From Caulobacter sp. RHG1 (GTDB taxonomy: Bacteria > Pseudomonadota > Alphaproteobacteria > Caulobacterales > Caulobacteraceae), in NCBI RefSeq assembly GCF_013181195.1, contig NZ_SMZP01000001.1, positions 744,001-808,000 of the forward strand: a stretch of 64,000 nucleotides of DNA, read 5' to 3'. Within the stretch, counting starts at the first letter, position 1, and each line of letters opens with the position of its first letter. Under the pieces are notes generated by a model, which worked only from the letters and a program-made list of their open reading frames with translations, was not told where the DNA came from and ran no database searches. Of this stretch, positions 17,818 through 24,744 are shown piece by piece. The translations under genes and the position numbers were made by a program.

Positions 17818-18798
17818 ATGGTCCCGCAGAAGGTCCCCACACAAGAAAGGACGGCCCTCGTCCGCAAGAGTTCAGCCGCCCGCGCGCTGAACCTGATCGG
17901 CGACCGCTGGACCTTGCTGACCCTATACGCCGCCTTCATGGGCGTGACCCGGTTCGACGGCTTCGTGGCCATGACCGGCGTGGCCCGCTCGCTGCTGACC
18001 GATCGCCTCAAGCGGCTGGAAGCCGGCGGCGTGCTGGAAAAGCGGCTCTACCAGGATCGCCCGCCGCGCTATGAATACCGGCTGACAGCCATGGGCCGCG
18101 ATCTCTACGACTCGGCCCTGGTGCTGCTGGGCTGGGAGATGCGCTGGCGGCTGGATCCGGAGTGCCCCTCGCACCGCATCCTCCACACGCCGTGCGGTCA
18201 GCCGCTGCGGCCAGTGCTGGCGTGCAAGGCCTGCGGAGAGGCGGTGAAGGTGCGCGACATCGCCCTGTCGCCCGGCCCTGGCGCCGGCCTGGAGCCCGCG
18301 CCCCGCGCCCGCCACTCGCGCCGCGCCAGCTCCGACGACGTCGGCGGCGCGGCCCTGCACCCGATGCTGGAGCGCTCGGTCGAGGTGCTGGGCGACCGCT
18401 GGACCGCTCACCTCCTGGCCGCCGCCTTCTACGGCAAGCGGCGCTTCAAGGACCTGCAGGACGAACTGAAGGTCGCCAGCAACATTCTCACCGACCGCCT
18501 GGAACGGCTGGTGGCGCGCGGGATGCTGGAGAAGGTGCGGTACCAGGAACGGCCGGAGCGGTGGGAATATCGGCTGACCAAGGAGGGCCGCGACCTCTTC
18601 CCGCTGGTGGCGGCGCTGATGGCCTGGGGCGATCGGTGGCTGGCAGGAGATGAGGGAACGCCGGAAATCCTGACACATAGCTGCGGGGCAAGGTTGGAGC
18701 CGGTGGTGGTGTGCGGCGCATGTGGGGAACAGGCGGATCTGGGCACGACGTCATTGATGCTCCCCCGCGATGCGGGGGAGCTGTCGCGAAGCGACTGA
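17818..18798 (+). CDS. tandem-duplicated HxlR-type transcriptional regulator
   Basis: 326 residues made of two HxlR winged-helix units. Unit 1 (about 15-145) reads LNLIGDRWTLLTLY...RFDGFVAMTGVARSLLTDRLKRLEAGGVLEKRLYQ. Unit 2 (about 180-310) reads VEVLGDRWTAHLLAAAFYGKRRFKDLQDELKVASNILTDRLERLVARGMLEKVRYQ in shorter separable pieces. Each unit ends in a cysteine group (CGQPLRPVLACKACGE and CGARLEPVVVCGACGE), which resembles a small zinc site. HxlR proteins normally act as dimers of one unit; this chain could be an internal dimer. The final dozen residues and the stop codon are encoded by the inverted-repeat element. It is divergent from the thiolase gene. Confidence 0.88.
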   Translation: MVPQKVPTQERTALVRKSSAARALNLIGDRWTLLTLYAAFMGVTRFDGFVAMTGVARSLLTDRLKRLEAGGVLEKRLYQDRPPRYEYRLTAMGRDLYDSALVLLGWEMRWRLDPECPSHRILHTPCGQPLRPVLACKACGEAVKVRDIALSPGPGAGLEPAPRARHSRRASSDDVGGAALHPMLERSVEVLGDRWTAHLLAAAFYGKRRFKDLQDELKVASNILTDRLERLVARGMLEKVRYQERPERWEYRLTKEGRDLFPLVAALMAWGDRWLAGDEGTPEILTHSCGARLEPVVVCGACGEQADLGTTSLMLPRDAGELSRSD

Positions 18799-18871
18799 GG
18801 GGGCAAGCTGGACGCATGCCGCATTAGCCCCTCCGGCCCTCTGGGCCACCTCCCCCGCATCGCGGGGGAGG
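18760..18871. repeat. GC-rich inverted-repeat element (group A)
   Basis: The left hairpin CTCCCCCGC-GAT-GCGGGGGAG (18760-18780) and the right hairpin CTCCCCCGC-ATC-GCGGGGGAG (18850-18870) are exact reverse complements. Inner arms include GGCCCTCTGGGCC and TCGCGAAGCGA. The left half is translated as the C-terminus of the HxlR protein. It lies between that gene and the convergent epimerase gene. Confidence 0.87.
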
Positions 18872-18881
18872 ATCTACTGGG

Positions 18882-19877
18882 TCAGCAGAGCCACAGCCCC
18901 TCGGCCTCTCCCCCATCGCCCCAGAACCCCGCCTTCGGCGGCGTGATCCGCCCGCGCTCGACCCGCAGCCCGCCGGGATGATCCGTCTTCAGCCACCACG
19001 GCCCGTCCAGGTCGGCGAAGTCGCTGGCTCCGCCCAGATGCAGCGCCGGCGCGACGCCGAGCGACGAGGCGACCATGCAGCCGGTCATCACCTGGAAGCC
19101 CAGGGCTCGCGCAGCCTTCAGCATGGCCACGGCCTCGGTCAGGCCGCCAGTCTTGTCCAGCTTGAGGTTCACCGCCTGATAGCGGCCGCGCAGAGCCGCC
19201 AAGTCGCCGCCGACATGCACCGACTCGTCGGCGCAGACGGTGAACGGCGGATCCCAGCCCTCCAGCTCATGGTCCGCGTCGGCCGGCAGCGGTTGCTCGA
19301 CCAGAGCGATCGGCAGATCGGCCAGCAGGGGCTTGAGGTCCTTGAGGATCGCGAAGGTCCAGCCTTCGTTGGGATCGACGATAAAGCGCGCGTCCGGCGC
19401 GGCGGCGGCCACGGCGCGCAGGCGAGCGGCGGGGTCGTCCGAAGAAAGCTTGATCTTGATCAGCGGCGCGTCGGCCACCGCGCGAGCAGCCGCGCCCATG
19501 GCCTCGGGCGCATCCAGGCTGACAGTCACGGCGGTGATCAGGTCGGCGGGAACCGGCAGGCCCGTAGCCTCTGAAACGCTGACCCCGGTGCGCCTAGCCC
19601 GCAGGTCCCACAGGGCCAGATCCAGCGCATTGCGCGCCGCGCCGGGCGGCAGAGCGGCCTCGACATCACCGGTCACCAGCACCGGCGCCAACTGGGCCAG
19701 CACGCTGTCGACCGCCTCGCCGTATCGACCGTAGGGCACGCTCTCGCCGCGCCCGACATGGCCGTCGGCCGACACCAGAACCTCGACCACCTCGGCCGCC
19801 GTCTTGACCCCGCGCGAGATGCGGAACGGGGCCTTCAGCAGGTGCGAGACCGGGCGGGCGGTGACGGCGATCGACAT
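18882..19877 (-). CDS. dipeptide epimerase (L-Ala-D/L-Glu epimerase type)
   Basis: 331-residue enolase-superfamily enzyme of the muconate-lactonizing subgroup. Catalytic lysines are readable in LIKIKLSS and NLKLDKTGG. Metal ligands lie in FIVDPNEGW, ALVEQPLP and VCADESVH. The usual role is to epimerise L-Ala-D-Glu from peptidoglycan turnover; other dipeptides are possible. The ATG at 19877 is used. A small membrane-protein gene ends 31 bases upstream on the same strand, so the two may be one transcript. No NlpC/P60 peptidase lies nearby, unlike many dipeptide-epimerase loci. Confidence 0.9.
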   Translation of the reverse strand: MSIAVTARPVSHLLKAPFRISRGVKTAAEVVEVLVSADGHVGRGESVPYGRYGEAVDSVLAQLAPVLVTGDVEAALPPGAARNALDLALWDLRARRTGVSVSEATGLPVPADLITAVTVSLDAPEAMGAAARAVADAPLIKIKLSSDDPAARLRAVAAAAPDARFIVDPNEGWTFAILKDLKPLLADLPIALVEQPLPADADHELEGWDPPFTVCADESVHVGGDLAALRGRYQAVNLKLDKTGGLTEAVAMLKAARALGFQVMTGCMVASSLGVAPALHLGGASDFADLDGPWWLKTDHPGGLRVERGRITPPKAGFWGDGGEAEGLWLC

Positions 19878-19907
19878 GCCCGAAGGGATGGCGCCGTTCG
19901 GCGTGTC

Positions 19908-20120
19908 CTACCAGCCCCAGCGGCGGGGAATGGGCGAGTCGGCGCGGCGCTCGGCCATCACCTTCAGCGCCAGAGGACGGTCGACGACGAACACCACCGC
20001 CCAGACCAGCAGCACGCCCGCATAGTGAACGGCCCCGAGCACGCCGCCCGGACGACCAGGACGCACGAAGCGCGACTTGGCAAAGCGCGGGGCGGTCAGG
20101 GGCATGGCGTAGTCGGTCAT
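19908..20120 (-). CDS. small hypothetical single-pass membrane protein
   Basis: About 70 residues beginning MTDYAMPLTAPRFAK, with a basic N-terminal third, one hydrophobic helix (VHYAGVLLVWAVVFVV, about 33-48) and a basic tail ending PIPRRWGW. A longer start at 20147 is possible. I do not recognise the family. It lies directly upstream of the dipeptide epimerase gene and may be co-transcribed with it. Confidence 0.6.
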   Translation of the reverse strand: MTDYAMPLTAPRFAKSRFVRPGRPGGVLGAVHYAGVLLVWAVVFVVDRPLALKVMAERRADSPIPRRWGW

Positions 20121-20236
20121 GGCGGCGTCCTCGTCTGATGCAGACACCTTGCCCTGGCCTTGCGCCAGAAACGGACGTATGCAGCCAAGCTCCGGTCGAT
20201 CGCGTTTCGGCCGGGAGTGTTTCGCGAGGACCCGCC

Positions 20237-20545
20237 ATGGCCAAGACCGTCAGCATCAACATCCCCCACCAGCTGGGCGCGGCCGAAGCCAAGCGCCGCC
20301 TGGAGCAGGGCCTGGCGCAGCTGGCCAGCCAGATCCCCGGCGGCGACGCCAAGGGCTTCACCCAGAGCTGGGCCGGCGACGTGCTGAACTTCTCGGCCGT
20401 GGCCATGGGCTCGACCATCACCGGCGTAGTCCAGGTGCTGGAGGACCACGCCCGCCTCGACATCACCTTGCCCGGCCTGCTGGGCATGGCCGCCGGCAAG
20501 ATCAAGGACGAGCTGACCCGCCGCGGCCAGACCCTGCTGAAGTAG
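20237..20545 (+). CDS. polyhydroxyalkanoate-system family protein
   Basis: 102 residues starting MAKTVSINIPHQLG, with AEAKRRLEQGL, a central FSAVAMGSTITGVVQVLEDHARLDITLP and a basic C-terminus KIKDELTRRGQTLLK. This matches the small PHA_gran_rgn family often annotated as polyhydroxyalkanoic-acid system proteins; a biochemical role is not established. The ATG at 20237 is used. Its stop is one base from the end of the convergent sigma-factor gene. Confidence 0.8.
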   Translation: MAKTVSINIPHQLGAAEAKRRLEQGLAQLASQIPGGDAKGFTQSWAGDVLNFSAVAMGSTITGVVQVLEDHARLDITLPGLLGMAAGKIKDELTRRGQTLLK

Positions 20546-20546
20546 C

Positions 20547-21404
20547 TCAGAGGGTCGCGATCTCGACCGCCGCCAGGCGTTCGGGATCGCCCGTGACCTC
20601 GATCTCCACCACCTTGCCGTTCTCGATGCGGATGGCCAGCATGGCGTAGAGCTTGCCGCGCGGGACCACGACCGCGCCGACCGCGCCGTTTATGAGCACC
20701 GTGCGGGCGTTGACCGCCAGGCCGTCATAGAAGGCCGCCACCTTGGGCGCGCCGCGCAGTTCACGGGTCTGGCCGCCGCCGGCGAAGACATCGGCCCGCA
20801 CCACGACATCAGGATCCAGCACCGCCATCAGTCCGGCCAGGTCGCCGGTGCGCGAGGCGGTGAGAAACGCGTCGACCACGCTCTTCTGCGCGACCTGGAC
20901 AGGATCCAGCGCCTCCCCGCCCCGCACGCGGCGACGGGCCCGGCTGGCCAGCTGGCGGGCCGCCTCGGGACTGCGATCAACGATCGGCGCGATCGTATCG
21001 AACGGCATGTCGAACAGGTCGTGCAGCACGAAGGCGATGCGCTCGGCGGGGTTCAGGGCCTGCAGCACGACCAGCAGCGCCAGACCCACGGAATCGGCCA
21101 GGATGGTCTCGCGTTCGATGGCCTCCTCGGCGGTGACGGCCGGCTCAGGCGCGCCTTCGCCGATGGCGTCCTCACGGCGGGCCTTCTTGCTGCGCAGCAT
21201 GTCCAGACACACGCGCGAGGTGACGGTGGTCAGCCAGGCCGACAGATTGTCGACGCCGGCGGTGTCGGCGCGCGACAGGCGCAGCCAGGCCTCCTGCACG
21301 GCGTCCTCGGCCTCGGGCAGCGAGCCCAACATCCGGTAGGCGACGCCCCGCAGACGGGCGCGGTCGGCCTCGAATCGGTCGGCCAGAAAATTCTGCTCGG
21401 GCAT
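20547..21404 (-). CDS. ECF41-type RNA polymerase sigma factor with C-terminal SnoaL-like domain
   Basis: 285 residues: sigma region 2 (about 10-75, RMLGSLPEAEDAVQEAWLR), region 4 (about 115-170, LNPAERIAFVLHD and RQLASRARRRVRGG), then a SnoaL/NTF2-like domain to the end. ECF41 sigma factors have this extension, which tunes their activity in place of an anti-sigma factor, and sit beside a carboxymuconolactone-decarboxylase gene, as here. The family motif DGGGR appears modified as FAGGGQTR and the PEP motif as GAPEP. A matching ECF41 promoter precedes it, implying self-activation. The start is ATG 21404. Confidence 0.93.
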   Translation of the reverse strand: MPEQNFLADRFEADRARLRGVAYRMLGSLPEAEDAVQEAWLRLSRADTAGVDNLSAWLTTVTSRVCLDMLRSKKARREDAIGEGAPEPAVTAEEAIERETILADSVGLALLVVLQALNPAERIAFVLHDLFDMPFDTIAPIVDRSPEAARQLASRARRRVRGGEALDPVQVAQKSVVDAFLTASRTGDLAGLMAVLDPDVVVRADVFAGGGQTRELRGAPKVAAFYDGLAVNARTVLINGAVGAVVVPRGKLYAMLAIRIENGKVVEIEVTGDPERLAAVEIATL

Positions 21405-21405
21405 C

Positions 21406-21432
21406 GGTCACATCGCTCCGTCGGGCTTCGTC
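21406..21432 (+). promoter_or_regulatory. ECF41-type promoter of the decarboxylase gene
   Basis: GGTCACA (21406-21412), 16 bases, then CGTC (21429-21432). The known ECF41 promoter form is TGTCACA-N16-CGTC, so this matches 10 of 11 fixed bases with exact spacing. The start codon of the decarboxylase gene is 66 bases downstream. Confidence 0.75.
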
Positions 21433-21440
21433 AGCTCTTC

Positions 21441-21467
21441 GACGAAACGAAATCGCCGGATGTGACC
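21441..21467 (-). promoter_or_regulatory. ECF41-type promoter of the sigma-factor gene
   Basis: On the minus strand GGTCACA (21467-21461) is followed after exactly 16 bases by CGTC (21444-21441). It points at the sigma gene, whose start codon is 37 bases downstream. It has the same 10-of-11 match as its partner on the other strand. Confidence 0.72.
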
Positions 21468-21498
21468 GGCGGCGTCAGCAAACCGCAAGGAGACCCCG

Positions 21499-21957
21499 AT
21501 GCAAGCCAGAATGACCCAGCCCGCCTTCCTCGTTCCCGAAGCCATGAAGGCGATGATGGCCCTGTCCAAGTCCGCCCATGTCGAGGGCGTCCCCGCCGGC
21601 CTGCACGACCTGCTGCACCTGCGGGTCAGCCAGATCAACAACTGCGGCGTCTGCCTGGAGATGCACGCCCGCGGCGCGCTGAAGGCCGGCGAGACGCCCG
21701 AGCGCCTGGCCACGGTCGCCGGCTGGCGCGACACGCCCTACTTCACCGAGGCCGAACGCGCCGCCTTGGCCTTGGCTGAAGCCGTGACCCGCATCGCCGA
21801 CAAGGCCGATCCGGTCTCGGACGAGGTCTGGAACGAGGCGGCCCGACACTACGACGAGAAGGCGCTGGCGGGCCTCTTGCTATCCATCAGCGCCATCAAC
21901 GTGTGGAACCGCCTGAACGCGGCGACCCACCAGGTCGCGGGCACGCTGGGGTTCTAA
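21499..21957 (+). CDS. carboxymuconolactone decarboxylase / AhpD-like protein
   Basis: 152 residues with the AhpD-type redox motif Cys49-Gly-Val-Cys52 and His56 (NNCGVCLEMH). This suggests a peroxide- or disulfide-handling alkylhydroperoxidase-like enzyme rather than a true decarboxylase. The ATG at 21499 has AAGGAG 7 bases upstream. It is divergent from the ECF41 sigma gene and preceded by a promoter of that sigma's type, so it is the likely target gene of the pair. Confidence 0.92.
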   Translation: MQARMTQPAFLVPEAMKAMMALSKSAHVEGVPAGLHDLLHLRVSQINNCGVCLEMHARGALKAGETPERLATVAGWRDTPYFTEAERAALALAEAVTRIADKADPVSDEVWNEAARHYDEKALAGLLLSISAINVWNRLNAATHQVAGTLGF

Positions 21958-21968
21958 AGCCTTGGAGC

Positions 21969-22388
21969 CTAGAGCCGCCGCGGATCGTAGTCGTGGCGGC
22001 CCAGGCTTTCGAAGCGGCCTTCCTCGGCCTTGTTGATGTACTGCGAGGCGACCAGCCAGGCCTTCACGGGTCGCAGGGTCGCCAGACAGCCGATGATCAG
22101 GGCCGGGAAGACCGTCGCAAAATGCACCCAGATCGGCGGATGGAACGCGACCTCGACCCAGGCGAAGATCGAGACGATGACGATGCCCACGCCGCTCATC
22201 ACGAAGAAGGCCGGACCATCGGCCGGGTCGGCAAAGCCGTAGTCCAGGCTGCAGCGCTCGCACGACGGCGCCAGCTTCAGAAAGCCGGCATACAGCTTGC
22301 CCTCGCCGCAGCGCGGGCAGCAGCACTTGAGACCGGCCTCGATGGGGGTCGGGGAGTCGTAAGACATCTCGAAATTCGGGTCGGTCAT
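21969..22388 (-). CDS. DUF983 zinc-ribbon membrane protein
   Basis: 139 residues from the ATG at 22388 (MTDPNFEMSYD), which has AAGGGG just upstream. An N-terminal zinc ribbon uses CPRC (24-27) and CERC (43-46). Two hydrophobic helices follow (about 59-77 and 87-103). DUF983 proteins have no settled function. The upstream region holds the inverted repeat shared with the divergent MocR gene. Confidence 0.87.
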   Translation of the reverse strand: MTDPNFEMSYDSPTPIEAGLKCCCPRCGEGKLYAGFLKLAPSCERCSLDYGFADPADGPAFFVMSGVGIVIVSIFAWVEVAFHPPIWVHFATVFPALIIGCLATLRPVKAWLVASQYINKAEEGRFESLGRHDYDPRRL

Positions 22389-22415
22389 CGAAGACCCCTT
22401 CCTACAATCGCAGGA

Positions 22416-22451
22416 TTGATCCATACATTACAGATACAATGTATGGATCAA
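22416..22451. promoter_or_regulatory. 14-bp perfect inverted repeat, probable MocR operator
   Basis: TTGATCCATACATT (22416-22429) and AATGTATGGATCAA (22438-22451) are exact reverse complements separated by 8 bases. The dyad fills the space between the divergent DUF983 and MocR genes. It contains TACAAT (22435-22440), a fair -10 for the MocR gene, so a bound regulator would block the promoter. Confidence 0.75.
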
Positions 22452-22456
22452 CGCCG

Positions 22457-23782
22457 ATGATAGCAACCCCGCCCGCGTGGCTGCGCCGGATCGCCGCGCT
22501 GGAGGGCCCTGCCTATCGCCGCATCGCCCAGGCCTTGGAAACCGCCGTGGCCGAGGGCGAGCTGCAGGCCGGCGACCAGATCCCCGCCCAACGCGAGGTC
22601 GCCCGTCTGGTCGGGATCGACTTCACCACCGTCACCCGCGCCTACGCCCTGGCCCGCGAGCGCGGCCTGATCGAGGGGACGGCCGGGCGCGGAACTTTCA
22701 TCCGCTCCCGGACCAACGAGGACGAGGCGGGGCTGGTCGACCTGTCGATGAACCTGCCGCCGCCGCCCGCAGGCCTGAACCTGGCGGCCCTGCTGCGCGA
22801 GACGACGGGCGCGATCCTGGCGCGGACCGATCCGGCGACCTTGATGGCCTATCACCCCGGCGCGGGCTCATTGGCTCAGCGCTCGGCCGGCGCGACCTGG
22901 CTGGCGCAGGCATTGGGCGAAATCGATCCGGCGCGAATGGTCGTGGCCAGCGGGGCCCAGACGGCGTTGTCGGCCCTGCTGGATCATCTGACGGCGCCGG
23001 GCGACATGATCCTGGCCGAGACCTTCGCCTATCCGGGCCTGCTGGCCACCGCCGCCCGGCGAGGCGTCGCCGTCGTCGCCTGCCCGATGGACGCCGAAGG
23101 GCTGGCGCCTGAAGCGCTCGAACGGCTGATCGCCCAGCATCGTCCGCGCCTGCTGTGCTGCACCCCGACCTTCCAGAACCCGACGGCGGCGACCATGGGC
23201 CTGGCGCGGCGGCAGGCGGTCGTCGAGATCGCCCGCACGGCCGGCGTGACGATCATCGAGGACGACGCCTACGGCCTGCTGCCCGCCGCGCCGCCGCCGG
23301 CCCTGGCGTCGCTGTGGCCGGAAGGGGTGTTCCATGTCGCCACCACCGCCAAGACCCTGTCGCCGGGCCTGCGCCTGGCCTATGTCGCCTGCCCGCCCGG
23401 CAAGGCCGAAGGCTTCGCGGCGGCGCTGCACACGATCGCCCAGATGCCGGCGCCGCTGATGGCCGCCGTGGTGACGAACTGGATACGAGAGGGCGTGGCC
23501 GCAGAGGTTCTGGCGGGCGTGCGGGAAGAGGCTGTCGCGCGCCGGACGCTGGCGGCCGAACTGCTGCCGACGGCGGTCGGCGGGCCCGAGAGCCTGCACG
23601 TGTGGCTCCCCGGCGCCGTGAACAGCCCCGCCGCCCGCGAACGCGGCCTGGCCCTGGTCGGGGCCGAGGCGTTCAGGGCGCCGGGGGCCGTCGGCGAAGG
23701 CCTGCGGATCTCATTGGGCGCGGCCGGCAAGCGCGGGACGCTGGTCAGGGGGCTGAAGGCGCTGGCGACCTTGAGCGCCTAG
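22457..23782 (+). CDS. MocR/PdxR-type GntR regulator fused to an aminotransferase domain
   Basis: 441 residues: a GntR winged helix (about 15-80, with DQIPAQREVARLVGIDFTTVTRAYALARERGLIEG) joined to a fold-type I aminotransferase domain with the PLP lysine in TTAKTLSPGLRLAYV. MocR proteins use PLP or an amino compound as effector and act as regulators, not enzymes. I place the start at ATG 22457 because the ATG at 22439 lies inside the inverted-repeat operator. The divergent DUF983 gene is the nearest candidate target, besides itself. Confidence 0.9.
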   Translation: MIATPPAWLRRIAALEGPAYRRIAQALETAVAEGELQAGDQIPAQREVARLVGIDFTTVTRAYALARERGLIEGTAGRGTFIRSRTNEDEAGLVDLSMNLPPPPAGLNLAALLRETTGAILARTDPATLMAYHPGAGSLAQRSAGATWLAQALGEIDPARMVVASGAQTALSALLDHLTAPGDMILAETFAYPGLLATAARRGVAVVACPMDAEGLAPEALERLIAQHRPRLLCCTPTFQNPTAATMGLARRQAVVEIARTAGVTIIEDDAYGLLPAAPPPALASLWPEGVFHVATTAKTLSPGLRLAYVACPPGKAEGFAAALHTIAQMPAPLMAAVVTNWIREGVAAEVLAGVREEAVARRTLAAELLPTAVGGPESLHVWLPGAVNSPAARERGLALVGAEAFRAPGAVGEGLRISLGAAGKRGTLVRGLKALATLSA

Positions 23783-23979
23783 AACTCGGCGTCGTCCTCA
23801 TTGCCGTCGCCTTCACCCTCGCCGCCCATGGCGTTCTCGAGGCTGTCGATGATGTCGTCCATCTGGTCGGCGGTGATCGAGACATAGATGGACTCGCCGC
23901 CGATGGCCGAGACCAGCAGGCGGTAGCCGTCCTCGGTTTCCTGCAGGCTGAACGATTGGAGCGGCAGCAGCTTGGCCAT
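23779..23979 (-). CDS. small acidic hypothetical protein
   Basis: 66 residues from ATG 23979 (MAKLLPLQSF), with AAGGA upstream. The middle contains GYRLLVSAIGGESIYVSITADQMDD, and the C-terminal third is almost all acidic or glycine (GGEGEGDGNEDDAEF). No family is recognised. It ends 4 bases inside the convergent MocR gene. It is short but has a good ribosome site and a plausible folded core. Confidence 0.62.
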   Translation of the reverse strand: MAKLLPLQSFSLQETEDGYRLLVSAIGGESIYVSITADQMDDIIDSLENAMGGEGEGDGNEDDAEF

Positions 23980-24029
23980 GAGGAATCCTTCCCGAGAAAG
24001 CGAGGGCGTCATCTAGAGACGCACGGCCC

Positions 24030-24656
24030 CTACTTCAACGCCCCTCTTCGCAGCATGGCCACATGGGTCGCGATCAGCGTCTCGCGTTCGACCCAGGGGA
24101 AGTCCGCCCGGGCGATCAGCAGGGCGACCAAGCCGTGCAGGCCAGCCCACAGGCTTTGGGTGACAGCCAGGGGGTCATCGCCCGCCATCACGCCCTGGGC
24201 GTGAAAGCCGCTGACGATCTCGTGGAACACCTGGAAGACGTCCAGCCCCGCCTCCATGGGACGACCGTCGGTCTGCTCGATGAAGCCAGCCCCCTTTTCC
24301 AGCATGAACGCCACGCGATAGGCGTTGGGCTCCTCCAGGCCGAAATCGATATAGACCCGCAAGGCGCGCTCGAAGGTCTGAGGCGTCGGCTGGCAGGTGA
24401 CGCCCGCATCGGACATCCGCTGGCGCAGGATCGCGAAGGCCCGGACGCACAGCTCAGCCGCAATGTGGTCCTTGGTGGCGAAATAGGCGTAGAGCGCCGG
24501 CTGGCTGATGCCGGCTAGCTCGGCGATCTGCCGGGTCGAAACGGCGTGGACGCCTTTCTGGCTGAACAGGGTCAGGGCGGCGTCGAGGATTTCCTCGCGG
24601 CGCTCGGCGCCCTGGCCTTTGGGTTTACGCGGGGAACGCGGCTTCGGAGACTGCAT
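24030..24656 (-). CDS. TetR-family repressor
   Basis: 208 residues: a basic leader (PKPRSPRKPKGQG), a TetR helix-turn-helix (about 19-65: EILDAALTLFSQKGVHAVSTRQIAELAGISQPALYAYF read in parts), and a ligand-binding C-terminal domain. The start ATG at 24656 is chosen because upstream codons run into the promoter and the adaptor gene. It is divergent from an RND efflux pair with a 31-bp dyad between them, the usual AcrR/AcrAB-like layout, so it most likely represses the pump and itself. Confidence 0.92.
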   Translation of the reverse strand: MQSPKPRSPRKPKGQGAERREEILDAALTLFSQKGVHAVSTRQIAELAGISQPALYAYFATKDHIAAELCVRAFAILRQRMSDAGVTCQPTPQTFERALRVYIDFGLEEPNAYRVAFMLEKGAGFIEQTDGRPMEAGLDVFQVFHEIVSGFHAQGVMAGDDPLAVTQSLWAGLHGLVALLIARADFPWVERETLIATHVAMLRRGALK

Positions 24657-24701
24657 CGAACGTCCTTCAGCATCGCTGTCGAAGCTTGACAAGCGCGCAC
24701 T

Positions 24702-24732
24702 ATCGATCACTGATAACTTATCATCGATCGAT
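24702..24732. promoter_or_regulatory. 31-bp dyad, probable TetR operator
   Basis: The core TGATAA-C-TTATCA (24711-24723) is a perfect palindrome. It extends to ATCGATC on the left (24702-24708) and GATCGAT on the right (24726-24732), giving 13 of 15 paired positions per arm. A -35-like TTGACA lies at 24686-24691. The dyad stands between the divergent TetR and efflux genes. Confidence 0.72.
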
Positions 24733-24744
24733 TTGGAACCGACC

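Noticed and set aside
22439..22456. Earlier ATG for the MocR gene
   Set aside because: It lies within the right arm of the perfect inverted repeat and next to the likely -10, so it is probably not transcribed as coding sequence.
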